Below, piece after piece: positions 22,473 to 33,366 of a stretch of 64,000 nucleotides of DNA. This stretch comes from Amphimedon queenslandica (taxonomy: Eukaryota; Porifera; Demospongiae; Haplosclerida; Niphatidae), in NCBI RefSeq assembly GCF_000090795.2, contig NW_003546440.1:71077-135076 (forward strand). Reading direction: 5' to 3'. The notes under the pieces were generated by a model, which was given only the letters and a program-made list of their open reading frames with translations, was not told the DNA's origin and made no database searches. A program made the position numbers and the translations under genes. Each line of letters opens with the position of its first letter. Position 1 is the first letter of the stretch.

Positions 22473-24415
22473 TCAAACATTAACTAGTGTCAATAAAGTA
22501 ATATCCGGTTTACAGTGACGATAATGTAGCATATAATCGTGAGTCCCAGCACTCACATACACGTACACCCCTACCATTGGTTGATAGAGCCCAGCAAAGT
22601 ACGGATTAAACAAGTAGATTGGTAGCATTAGTGGCAGCATTTGTCCAGCATGAGTGTGTCCTGATAGTACTAGTCTTACATCTTTCCAGTGAATAGCTTC
22701 AGCAGCAGCACTGGGCTGATGTGCTAGTACTACTGTTGGTATCTTTTGAGTTCTACCAGATAATGCTTTGTGGATATCCATTGAATGATGACCATACCTA
22801 AATAATGTGGAATACAGTATAGCTGGTAATTTTAGAGGGGTAAAATTTTGATTGTTGGTAAGTTTTAATTTGGTAAGTTTGTGGTTAAGCAGGTTTAAAA
22901 TTGTTGGTTTTTATCTTAATTGACAAATGGCTATTAAAACGCCAAACCAGCCAAAATTTTTCCCTTCCAAGTTAACAACTACAATGGTATATTTACAAGG
23001 CATATATAATGTACAATGTTGTAATGTTTCACAGATATTGGTATACTGTATAGCGGGAAATTTTGGAGGGAATTAAATTTGGCGAATTTGGCGTTTTGAT
23101 AGCCATTCGCCAAAATAAAATCAGCCATTTTGAGCCATTATACGCATGCTCAATAGCACATGGCCACAAATTCGCCAAATAAAAATCCACCAATAACCAA
23201 AATTTAGTAATTCGCCAAATTTTACTCTCTCCTAAATTTCCCACTATACGGTAATAGGTAATTTTGTATCATTAATTTAAAATCTACTATACCTTATTCT
23301 TCTTGTTTCAATATCCTCTAGTCCAGCCAAATAGAACCCATTCTGACAAGATTCATCCCTACCATTCCCTTCAGTGGTGGCTCCTTCTTTCATTAACGGT
23401 TGAATGCATCTCCTTTCATTTATAAGAGGTGTCACGTGTAGCTCTGGCAGTTTTTCAATCCAACTGTCAACATCACCAGAATAATAATCATGATTACCTA
23501 TAACACACCAATACCATGAATAGTATTACAATAACAATAGCTATTACCCCCATAGCTGCTGGTAATTTCGAAGAAAGAAAATTTGACAAATCTTATCCCT
23601 CCAAAATTACGAGCAATGATATAGTGCCTTATACAATAATATAGTGAATCAATGTAAAAACAGTTATTTGCCCACAATTGTATCACACAATTCACATGCC
23701 CATACAATAATCATTTGCTACTCTAACCTGTTGTATAGTACACACCAAGTTTGGTCTTCAATTCTCCTAGTGGCTTGGCAGCCTCCCACAGGTTCTCAAC
23801 AGAAGAATCAATCAGATCTCCAGTAATAACTATAATATCACCATTCAATGCATTAGCTTTCTTTACGACTGATTCTACACGTGAGCGACCAATGAAAGGG
23901 CCCATGTGTATATCACTCAAATGTACTATGGTGGTTCCATTAAGATTGTCAGGTAACCCACTGATTGGTATAGCAAGGTATTTTATTTGTATATTATGAG
24001 AATTATAATCTCCGACACTGCAGAGTATCAACATTATTAACAAAGCAATCAAAGATTGGAGTCTTAATGAAGCATCTTTACTCTCTCCATTATCAATCTT
24101 GCTATTATTATCTCTCCTCTTCATTAATCTCCTCATAATAAAAGTAGTAACATGCAATCCTAATAGTGCTCCACCAAGAAATATCACAGCTCCTACCAGA
24201 TAGCTACCCAGTAAAAGGAACAATGGTGGCTCAGTCAGAATGATTAGTTGGCCTAATGGTATTGTTATAGTAGCTAGGCTTAGAGCCACTAGTAGGACTG
24301 CTAGTAAAGGATATTGTGCTAGTAGTGGTAATGGCCTAATGAGTTGTCTCATTCGTCTCCATACATAACGACTGGCAAAGTATAATCCTAAAACTATAAA
24401 TAGAAATGAGAGCAT
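22473..24415 (-). CDS. TMPPE: Transmembrane metallophosphoesterase (TMPPE-like), copy A
   Basis: Exons are 23728-24415, 23293-23497 and 22473-22797, phases agree, 405 residues. About four membrane segments fill residues 1-135. The phosphoesterase domain shows LSDIHMGP (D-x-H), VITGDLID (GD), TGNHDYYSGDV (GNHD), LAHQP and LSGHTHAGQ (GHTH), which are the dimetal ligands of calcineurin-like phosphoesterases. It ends with a conserved FAGLYQP ... YVSAGT segment as in vertebrate TMPPE. Its substrate is not known. Intron 2 contains two MITEs, one of them absent from copy B. Transcription converges with RCL1; only 299 bp separate the two stop codons. Confidence 0.88.
22815..22990. mobile_element. Diverged family I MITE, older than the duplication
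   Basis: TACAGTATAGCTGGTAATTTT start. The same insertion is present in copy B at 29857-30010, so it was there before the tandem duplication. Confidence 0.6.
23046..23252. mobile_element. Family I MITE, younger than the duplication
   Basis: Almost complete copy (CTGTATAGCGGGAAATTTTG ... CCCACTATACGG) flanked by TA. The matching place in copy B (about 30250-30258, TTGGTATAATGGGTAATT) is empty, which shows the TA target and its duplication. Confidence 0.85.
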
Positions 24416-24589
24416 GAATTGAGAAGTATCGTATAGCCAGAAATATTTGTGGGAATGAAATTTGATGATTTAATAAAAGTTTGTAATTGGTAGATTTAAT
24501 GAGCATACTCAAAAGAAAACATGTAACTGTCAATATTAATTCCCAGCCATTTATATTTCGAGCTATTATAGTATTTGTTGCATTGTTTA

Positions 24590-24592
24590 TCT

Positions 24593-24624
<32 letters not shown>

Positions 24625-24650
24625 TGCACACACACACACACACACACTGC
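24590..24650. repeat. CA microsatellite
   Basis: About 60 bp of (CA)n broken by one TG. Similar short CA tracts occur at 42690, 44395 and 60268-60302. Confidence 0.95.
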
Positions 24651-24966
24651 ATGCATAAAAACCTTAGGCTCAAATTTGCACCAATTAGCACACTGAGCTC
24701 ATCCATAGATATTATACACAGAACAAGATTGGAAACAGGATAACATGAGCACATTATCTATTAAAACCATCCGAGTTGTCCAGGAACAGGTTAATTAAGA
24801 TTAACTGTTAAAAATACTTTGTGGAACTCTAGCAACTACATTGGATGACAAAGCAGGCTAGTAAGAGCCTCTTTGGCTACCTTTTAAGTGTCTTTAGTGG
24901 AATAAGGCATTTATTAGTGCTTATATGTATGTTTAAAAAGTTATGGCGTGCCAAAACAAAGAGACC

Positions 24967-25147
24967 TTAAAGCCCACCATCTACTATTCAGCTTTGTTGA
25001 AAGCAACTTTGTGGTTACTTTGATCTTATGGCAATACTGTTACCTGAAACAGAAGTCAGTTCTATTTCAGGCAATAGTGTTGACAACACATCAAAGTAAC
25101 CACAAAGTTTCTTTTAACAAAGTTGAATAGTGGATGGTGGGCTTAAA
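24967..25147. mobile_element. Palindromic MITE with TTAA ends
   Basis: GCCCACC...GGTGGGC arms extend about 60 bp each (ACTTTGTGGTTACTTTGA and its inverse), with TTAA on both sides. There is no coding capacity. Confidence 0.7.
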
Positions 25148-25375
25148 ACAGGATGCCATTATTCTCAAACTAGTAGATGCGTACCATAACAAACGTCTTA
25201 GTCCACTGTAGGGCATTAAGAAGTAACCAGATACTTTGTCATAAAACTGCTGGTTATAGTCTAGAGAGTCCCATAAAGTATTTTTAATAATCTCCATTTA
25301 CAGCCCTCAAAAATTTTAATAGTATGGAAAAGAGGGATTTATGGAACACGCAATGATCCAAGTGGAGTGACAAGA

Positions 25376-25729
25376 ACAGTAAATGAAAGGGATAGAAAAC
25401 TTCTGTTCCCGGAAAATCAAGCTACTTACCCTATAGTTACGTCATAAAATCAGAGCAATCCGAATACTAGTATACACTAGCTGTTATTGCCCATAGCCAC
25501 TATGGGCCACAAAAATATGCTTCACAAAGACAAAATAACGGGCAGAAGACCCAGATTAACTCATCTAGACTCTGATTCTGAAGTCTTTTTTGTCATTACT
25601 CATTCAAACAGCGAAAGTAGGAATAGGAAAAATAGGAAAAGTAGCATCCGTTGCTATGGCACAATACAAAGGAATGCAATTATTATCCCACCCTTTTCTA
25701 GTTTCCTATCCCTTTCATTTACTCTAATA
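25376..25729. mobile_element. Palindromic element with AGTAAATGAAAGGGATAG ends
   Basis: The left AGTAAATGAAAGGGATAGAA is answered by TTCCTATCCCTTTCATTTACT on the right. The open frame inside (25487-25810) shows no domain and is taken as chance. Confidence 0.6.
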
Positions 25730-25884
25730 TGTATGTTTCAATGCATAATGCGCTCACGTGAGCTGTTTCCAAAATCCTATTCTGTATACAGTGCTTTGCA
25801 CGTTACTTGACCCTGCAAACTCGCTAATCACATGAAGTTGTCAAGCAACCTGCAAAGCTCTGTATAATATCTATGGCTCATCAA

Positions 25885-26165
25885 TCAACCGGCACTTTAC
25901 AGCTAATAATTGCACAGCCAGCTCCACTTTAGGATAACAAAAGCTTTTAGAAATAGGTATGTAATACCATGCACTTGCCATAAAATGCATTTGCTATTAG
26001 TATGTATTTACATGTACACACAATGATTCCATAGTTGATAGTCTCAGTACCTGAGAATGCATACAAGTGAAACCTGAATGGTTTCACAAAGGACTGGTTC
26101 CCAGCCTTTGCCCACAGATATACCTCTAAGACTATGACCAGGAGAGATATCCAGCCCCAGCGCAT
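25885..26165 (-). pseudogene. Small membrane protein gene X, copy A, decayed
   Basis: Exon 1 (26051-26165; MRWGWISLLVIVLEVYLW) is 115 bp, as in the copy at 32416-32530. The second exon (from 25943) has lost about 20 bp relative to the other copy, which shifts its frame and brings an early stop. It lies divergently from the methyltransferase gene, 149 bp apart. Confidence 0.45.
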
Positions 26166-26314
26166 TATTTATCTCTGGGGAAGAGAAAGAGATGCAGATC
26201 TGGCATAAAAGGGAGGAGGAGAAAGGTGGATTAGATACGTAATAATAATAATTACTATAATATAGGTTACGTAGTCTAAAATGGTAAAACGTGATTCGCA
26301 ACCATACTACAACA

Positions 26315-28485
26315 ATGGCGAAACAAACAAAGGGCTTGAATTTCAAGGCAGAAAAGGCTACTGAGGATTATGAAGATTACAATAAAGCTTCCAAAGTCTA
26401 TGACTCATGTAAAAACTAGCTGCTGTGTGTGTATAACCTTATCCGTTTATAGGTAGACAGGCAGTTGGAATAGATGTGATTCTTGGAGTAGTAACTCGTG
26501 TAATGAAAGGCAGATCAATAAAGGAAGCTTCAATTGTTGATATTGGTACGAATAATAAAATGATTGCATGCTGTATGTTGGTTTGGTTTGTTTGCTCATA
26601 GATATATAAAGTACTAAGTGAACGTAAACATTGAGGGGGCAAGCATGAGCTATCAACGTGGCTTAGCTTGTCTTTATTGAAATAAAATAAAAATGATTCT
26701 AATCTAGCTCTTAGTCTAATGAGAGAGAAAAGAATAATCATCTCTCTTGTTTGTGAAGCTGAAACCGTTACCTGCATGCATATTCAGACCCTGACCTCAT
26801 GGTTGAGGTCTGAACAGAGCAAATATCATAGATTGTAAACTGAAAATAAAATATAATGATTCTAATCTAGCTCTTGAGAGAGAAAAGAAGATTCACCTCT
26901 CATTTCAAGACCATTACCTGCATGCATATTCAAAATTTCAGACCCCAACCTCACGGTCAGTGTCTGAACAGAGCAAATATCACCAATCACCTCAGTACTA
27001 ACAAAACTAAATAACCAATCATCAACCAATAAAAGAGACGTACAAGAAATAGTTACTGTCCCATTTCAATATTTCTTTTTACACTTTATATATAAGAGGA
27101 GGCTTTTTCAACCAATTTTATAATTAGACGGCATACAGAATATGTATCGCGAGCTCTTGATTGAGACTGGATTTGGAGGGGCTTTGCTCATGCTCGCCCC
27201 AATTAAAGTGGATGTATTCATTCGTTATAATTCATAACTATGATAATTCACAATGATTCTTTTATGACATGACAATGGCTCCTGTGACTTAAAAAAATAC
27301 CATATATATAGTTGGCAATTTTGGACGGAATAAATTTTTGGCAAATTTGGCATTTTGACAGCCATTCGTCAAATTTAAACTCGCCATTTTGTACCATTTG
27401 CTCATGCTCAATGGCACATGGCCTCAACTTTGCCAAATTACAACCTACCAATCACCAAAATTTTAGTAGTTGGACAAAATTTTTCTACTTCAAAACTACC
27501 TGCTATACGGCCGTGGATTAGATTTAAGTGTTGTATAGGTAGTGTTGCTTAAGCTGTATTATAAAACACTAACCTTTTCTTGTTTATAGGTTGTGGTACT
27601 GGTAATTATGCAGTGGCATTAAGTCCTTTTGTTGGTAATGTTACTGGTATTGAATATAACAAAGGAATGAGAGAGCAAGCAATTAAAAAAACTGAACATT
27701 TACCAAATGTTAAGATAATGGAGGGAAGTGCTCTTAGTGTTCCACTGGAAGACAAATACTGTGATGTTGTCATCTGTACACAGGTACATGTATGATTTTT
27801 TCTTTCCTAGGAATTTGCATTAGCAGAGTTTAGTTATTTTGACTGTTTTTATCGATAATATTGCTTTATGCACTCTCAGGTATTGCATCATGTTTCAGGT
27901 AGTTCTCCTCCAGAGTATGCTGGTCCTACCAAAGCAATAAGTGAGGTTTATAGGATATTAAAAGATGAAGGTGCTTTTGTCATCAATACTAATACATCTG
28001 AGCAGCTACTTGAGTCATATTTTATGTATAAAATAATACCAAATGCAACCAAACGTCTTAGTGAAAAGTAATCCGACTTAATTGTAGTTTGTGTAATAGT
28101 CTGCTTTCTTATATAGGTACCCTCCTGTTAGTGTATTGCATGATAGATTGTCTAAGATTGGTTTCAGAGTACAGTCTGTGTTGGCTCATTGTCATGAGTC
28201 TGTCATGATAATGGACACATACTTGAATGTTAACGGACCACTTGACCCTGAATGGAGAGACACCACAAGGTAAAGATAATAGTAAAATAATATCTGCATT
28301 CATTTTATTATGTTTTTAATTGCAGTATTTGGGCGGCAGCTACACCAGAGGAGCTTGAGGAATCATTGAAAGATTGGAGGAAGAAGATAGAAGATGGTAC
28401 TGCTCAACAGTTTATTGATGATGCTGAGTCTGTTAGGAAAAGAGTTGGAGAGACTACAACAATAGTTGCATATAAAGGACTTTAG
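26315..28485 (+). CDS. Class I SAM-dependent methyltransferase
   Basis: Six exons: 26315-26408, 26453-26545, 27590-27783, 27880-28067, 28117-28269 and 28326-28485, phases agree, 293 residues. Motif I is VDIGCGTGNYAVAL at about residue 60 (split between exons 2 and 3), followed by the acidic VTGIEYNKGM strand, MEGSALSVPLEDKYCDVVIC and VLHHV, as in the UbiE/Methyltransf_11 group. The N-terminus (YNKASKVYDSCRQAVGIDV) is typical of this fold. The substrate cannot be told from sequence; a small molecule is more likely than a nucleic acid. Intron 2 contains a family I MITE at 27299-27511. A broken copy of exons 1-2 lies just downstream. Confidence 0.88.
27299..27511. mobile_element. Family I MITE in methyltransferase intron 2
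   Basis: ACCATATATATAGTTGGCAA start and ACCTGCTATACGG end; the interior keeps the GCCATTCG / CGCCATTTTG words of the family. Confidence 0.65.
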
Positions 28486-28606
28486 GAAATTGAAATTGTA
28501 ATTATTTTTAATTATTTTTGTATACAAGCCTTAAATTTGCTTACACTATGGAGTATTAATTGTAATCACTTAATCAGTCAAGGGAGGGGCTCCAGCCAAG
28601 TTTGCA

Positions 28607-28855
28607 GCAATGGCTTCCAACTGAAGAATTGAGAATTACAACAAACTTGAACAAAGCCTCCAAAGTCTATGACTCATGTAAAAGCTAACTGCTGTGTGTA
28701 TAACTCTAATCATTTATAGGTAGGCGGGCAGTTGAAATAGATGTGATACTTGCCATTACTTGGAGCAGTTAGCAGTAGCTCGTGAGTCGTGACCTCGTGT
28801 GATGAAAGGCAGATCTTCCATTGTTGATATTGGTACTAATTAATAATGAATGAAA
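28607..28855 (+). pseudogene. Decayed copy of methyltransferase exons 1-2
   Basis: TCCAAAGTCTATGACTCATG and AAATAGATGTGATACTTG match exon 1 end and exon 2 of the gene at 26315, with the intron between them. Exon 1 carries an early stop (GCTTCCAACTGA) and exon 2 has extra bases, so it is not functional. Confidence 0.75.
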
Positions 28856-28944
28856 CTGTCTTGCTAAAGTGGTCATACTGTATGCAGGTTTTTAAATTTG
28901 ATCATGAGCACAGTTGCATGTTTTGGACTTGTTGGCTCCTGACG

Positions 28945-29035
28945 CTCTTGTCGTTAGACTGAGGCCCACAACTGTGATTGGCGAGATCATTGGCTAAAGA
29001 AAGTGTCCCGGGGTTCTTAAACAAATGCACGAGAG
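28945..29035 (+). pseudogene. Fragment of the small membrane protein gene at 32666
   Basis: CTTGTCGTTAGACTGAGGCC and TTCTTAAACAAATGCACGAG match exon 1 of the gene at 32666-32999, without its start and second exon. Confidence 0.65.
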
Positions 29036-29058
29036 GCAACCATGGAGCAGATTTAACC

Positions 29059-29215
29059 GTTGACCATGTAGAGCCCAGTTCCCAAGACACATGATTGATT
29101 ACTATAATTTGGTGTATACATACGTAAAGTTGAAGGAATGAAGAAGATGGAATCAGTGGTAACTGTGACAGTTGTTGGTCTAGGATATGCTAATATTAAT
29201 AAGCCCAGTAAATAA
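29059..29215 (+). pseudogene. Decayed copy of RCL1 exon 9
   Basis: GTAACTGTGACAGTTGTTGG and ATTAATAAGCCCAGTAAATAA match RCL1 22041-22173, including the stop codon, but small insertions break the frame. It sits 3' to TMPPE copy B exactly as exon 9 sits beside copy A, so it marks the edge of the duplication. Confidence 0.85.
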
Positions 29216-29515
29216 TGTTATTGTTATTATTATTATTATTGCTAATATTCTCAATCAAAAATTTCCATTTATGACCATTTAATTCATTTTTTATTAAAAA
29301 AAGAATTTTGAACTCTAAAAGGAGAGAAAGATTTTATATTTTATGCCATGTTGAGGTATTAGCTGAAACATCACCTACTTTTGTCACATATCTATGCTTT
29401 TGTCATGGGACCAGTTGACAAAACTAAGTATTAATTCAGACTTTTTGACAGACTTGTTACATATATTGATTTTTCAAAAATAAATAAGTCAATTCTTAAT
29501 AATATGAATTAGAAA

Positions 29516-31477
29516 TCAAACACTAACTAGTGTCAATAAAGTTATTTCAGGTTTGTAGTGACGATAAGGAAGCATATAATAGTGGGTACCAGCACTCACA
29601 TACACATACACCCCTACCATTGGTTGATAAAGCCCGGCAAAGTACGGATTGTACAAATAGATTGGTAGCATTAGTGGCAGCACTTGTCCAGCATGAGTGT
29701 GTCCTGATAGTACTAGTCTTACATCTTTCCAATGAATAGCTTCAGCAGCAGCACGGGGTTGGTGTGCTAGTACTACTGTTGGTATCTTTTGAGTTCTACC
29801 AGATAATGCTTTGTGGATATCCATTGAATGATGGCCATACCTAAGTAATGTGGAATACAGTATAGCTGGTAATTGTAGACGGGTGACGTTTTGTTTAATG
29901 GTGGCTTGGTGAGTTTATGGTTAAGCAGGTTTAAAATTGTGGATTTCATTTTGGCAAATTGAGTACAAAAATGCCAAATCAGCCAAAATTCTCCTTACCA
30001 ACTATAATGGTAAACCATAGGGCGCCTTTTTTGAGTGCTGTAAATTTCGTGAATTTGCCTAAAAATCTATTTTCAAGATTTAATTTTTGTGAATTTATGC
30101 CATCTGTTTAATAATTTGATTTTCCTGGAAGTATTTTTTGTGAATCTTCAAGAAATTACAAAATCCCTGAAATTTACAGCCCTAAAAAAGCTCCGTATGG
30201 TATATGTACAAGAAATATGGACAATGTTGTTGTACGTGTTTCACAATCATTGGTATAATGGGTAATTTTGTATCATTAGATTAAAATCTACTATACCTTA
30301 GTCTTCTTGTTTCAATATCCTCTAGTCCAGCCAAATAGAATCCATTCTGACAAGACTCATCCCTACCATTCCCTTCAGTGGTGGAGCCTTCTTTCATTAA
30401 CGGTTCAATGCATCTCCTTTCATTTATAAGAGGTGTCACGCGTAGCTCTGGCAGCTTTTCAATCCAACTGTCAACATCACCAGAATAATATTCATGATTA
30501 CCTGTAACACACCAATACTATGAATACCATTATAATAACATTAGCTATTACCCCATAGCTGGAATTTATGGAGGAAAAAAATTGGCAAATTTGGTACTTT
30601 GATAAAATTAAAACCTAACGATTATCAAAAATTCTGTAATTTGTCAAAAACTTTACCCCTCAAAAATATATTACCAGCTATGAGACAAGGCATCATACAA
30701 TATAGTGAATCGATGTACAAAGCACTTATTTGTTCACAATTGTATTACACAATGCTCTTGCCTATACAATAATCATTTGCTACTCTAACCTGTTGTATAG
30801 TACACGCCAAGTTTGGTCTTCAATTCTCCTAGTGGCTTGGCAGCTTCCCACAAGTTCTCCACAGAAGAATCAATCAGATCTCCAGTAATAACTATAATAT
30901 CACCATTCAATGCATTAGCTTTCTTTACGACTGATTCTATACGTGAGCGACCAATGAAAGGGCCCATGTGTATATCACTCAATTGTACTATGGTGGTTCC
31001 ATTAAGATTGTGAGGTAATCTACTGATTGGTATAGTAACGTAACTTATTTGTATGTTACGAGAGTGATAACCTCCAATGCTTAAAAGGGCCAATGTTATT
31101 AACAAAGCAATCAAAGATTGGAATCTTAATGAAGCATCTTTACTCTCTCCATTATCAATCTTGCTATTATTATCTCTCCTCTTCACTAATCTCCTCATAA
31201 TAGAAGTAGTAACATGCAATCCTAGCAAAGTTCCACTGAGAAATATCACGACTCCTACCAGATAGCTACCCAGTAAAAGGAACAATGGTGGCTCAGTCAG
31301 AATGATTAGTTGGCCTAATGGTATTGTTATAGTAGCTAGACTTAGACCCACTAGCAGGACTGCTAGTAAAGGATACTGTGCTAGTAGTGGTAATGGCCTA
31401 ATGAGTTGTCTCATTCGTCTCCATACATAACGACTGGTGAAGTATAATCCAAAAACTATAAATAGAAATGAGAGCAT
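29516..31477 (-). CDS. TMPPE: Transmembrane metallophosphoesterase (TMPPE-like), copy B
   Basis: Exons are 30790-31477, 30297-30501 and 29516-29840, each identical in length to copy A, giving 405 residues. All dimetal motifs are kept: LSDIHMGP, VITGDLID, GNHEYY (Glu in place of Asp after GNH, as in vertebrates), LAHQP and LSGHTHAGQ. Differences from copy A are mostly conservative (for example YLYNPYF for YLFNPYF), so both copies look functional. Intron 2 shares one old MITE with copy A and has its own family II MITE. Confidence 0.88.
30014..30204. mobile_element. Family II MITE, only in copy B
   Basis: ACCATAGGGCGCCTTTTTT ... CCGTATGG flanked by TA. The matching place in copy A (AATGGTATATTTACAAG, near 22990) is empty. 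Confidence 0.75.
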
Positions 31478-31670
31478 AAACTAAGCAGTATCGTATAGCC
31501 AGAAATATTTGTGGGAGTGAAATTTGATGATTTGTTAAAAGTTTTTAATTGGTGGATTAGCCATGTCATTACGTATGCTCAGAATAATGTTATATTGGTT
31601 GGTTGCTAATGGTCACAATTGCTCAGTTATGGGATATAACTTATAGCTACTTTAACAATTCATATTATAG

Positions 31671-31793
31671 ATATCAATGAATGTACTAATGATAATGGAA
31701 ATTGTGAGCATATTTCTACTAATATCAAAGGAAGTTACAGTTGCTCTTGTTACAATGGATATCATCTAGAAATTAACGGGAGGGACTATACTG
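31671..31793 (+). CDS. Orphan calcium-binding EGF exon
   Basis: A 123 bp exon with phase 1 on both sides, the usual shape of an EGF module. It reads DINECTNDNGNCEHI then GSYSCSCYNGYHLEINGR. The DINEC start and the Asn/Tyr positions fit a calcium-binding EGF domain. The usual third cysteine is replaced by Ser (HIS instead of HIC). No neighbouring EGF exons or signal peptide are found, so it may be a stray exon left by rearrangement. Confidence 0.5.
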
Positions 31794-32133
31794 GTGAGTA
31801 TTGACTAGCTTACTGTAACATTTTGATCTAATATTAATTCTTTGCCTAAATTTCCAGCTATAGTGCATTATTTATCTGACACAGACACACACACACTCAG
31901 GCTACGTTTATAACAAAGTTTTGTTTTCATAGAGTTTTATCAAGATTCTATCATGTTTTCATTGGTTTCTGTGTAAATAGAAGCATAAAACAGGTAAAAA
32001 ACTAGGGGGATTGCATCGTTTTCCTTGCTCTGCATGCATAAAAACATTAGGCACCAATTAGCACACTCAGCTCATCAATCAACACTTTCAAGGCTATCAT
32101 ACAACGTTTCATGAAACATCTTCTATGCAGAAG

Positions 32134-32530
32134 TCAACGGAGCTTGAAACATGTTTCAATATTCGACTTTATAAAACATATTTCAGGCTCTATTGACTCC
32201 TGTATAAAACATGTGTTCAACTTTCTTACAGATAATTGCACAACCAGCTCCACCCATTTTGAGTTTAGGATCAGGAGGATAACAAAAGCTTTTAGAAATA
32301 GATATGCAATACAGTATTATTCACTTGCTATAAGATTAAAATGCATTTGCTATTAACATGAATTTACTGTTAATATGTACACACAGTGATGCTGAATAGT
32401 CTGTTAATAGTCTACCTGAGAATGCATACAAGTGAAATCTCAATGCCTTCACAAAGGACTGGTCCCCAGCCTTTGTCCACAGATATACCTCTAAGACTAT
32501 GACCAGGAGAGACATCCAGCCCCAGCGCAT
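32134..32530 (-). CDS. Putative small membrane protein X, copy B
   Basis: Exons are 32416-32530 and 32134-32288, giving 89 residues; an in-frame upstream ATG at 32608 is possible. Exon 1 encodes a signal-anchor (SLLVIVLEVYLW) and exon 2 a second hydrophobic segment (AFVILLILNSKWVELVVQL). The last 30 residues look repeat-derived (TGTTTTATA and TGTTTCAA words), so the true end may be a donor (TCT|GTAAGA). Exon 1 is well conserved with the copy at 26051-26165, which supports it being coding. No family is recognised. Confidence 0.4.
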
Positions 32531-32665
32531 TATCCCTGGAGAAGAAGAAAGAGCAAAAGTACTACAAGTAGAAGATGCTGATGCAGATCTGGATGCCATG
32601 GCTCTCATAAAGGGAAGAGGAGGAGAAAGGCTGAGCTGGAGTTTGGGTGCGGCTAATTTTAGGGG

Positions 32666-32999
32666 ATGTACCTTTGCTGCTCTGGTAGATGCCTTCGGAA
32701 CAGCTCGGCTCTTGTCGTTAGACTGAGGCCCACAACTCTGTTACTGGCGAGACCATTGGCTAAAGACAGCGCCCCTAGGTTCTTAAACGAACACGAGAGA
32801 CTCTTGGCCCTTCGTAGAGGAGAGAAAATGTAAGCCGTGGCGTTAGATTGACCACGAGGGTCTCTTGATTAATGATAGCTTATGTTGTAACACTATTGAC
32901 AGTTGTTACTGACCCTTTTTACATCATAGTGTTGCTGTGTTTGCTGGGGTATCACTACTAGTTGGATATTTTGCATTAAAGAAGGCATTCTCAAGTTAG
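32666..32999 (+). CDS. Small single-span membrane protein, probably mitochondrial
   Basis: Exons 32666-32829 and 32930-32999, 77 residues. The N-terminal half is rich in Arg, Ser and Leu with almost no acidic residues (RNSSALVVRLRPTTLLLARP), like a mitochondrial presequence. It is followed by LNEHERLLALRRGEKI and a C-terminal membrane segment VAVFAGVSLLVGYFAL. I cannot assign a family; a small respiratory-chain or assembly factor is a guess. It diverges from gene X about 135 bp away. A fragment of it lies at 28945-29035. Confidence 0.55.
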
Positions 33000-33366
33000 T
33001 AGCATAATTATTAGCACAATTCAAGTATTACTGAATAGAGTGTTGTAGCTTGTAATGTATTACTATTATTGTTGTTGATTTGAAAGTTGCTATGCATCAG
33101 TACATATCAGCAAAACAGCCATTAATGGTTTGTGCTTAGTAGCAGTTAATAAACAGGTCGCATTATTGCTTTATTTCTGTCATTTAAAATTAATGATAAT
33201 AACGCATTCAGTATCCTAAAATTAAGAGTGACTGAAATATATAATCCCACTGTTAAAGTAACACTGGTCACTAGCATTATGAAATATTGGAGCAAAGCCA
33301 AAACTGTTTTGCTATTTTATTAACATTGTAACATTATTTTGTAATGATCATTATTTTTATTTAGAT

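Noticed and set aside
25487-25810. 107-codon open frame
   Set aside because: It overlaps a palindromic element and shows no conserved feature.
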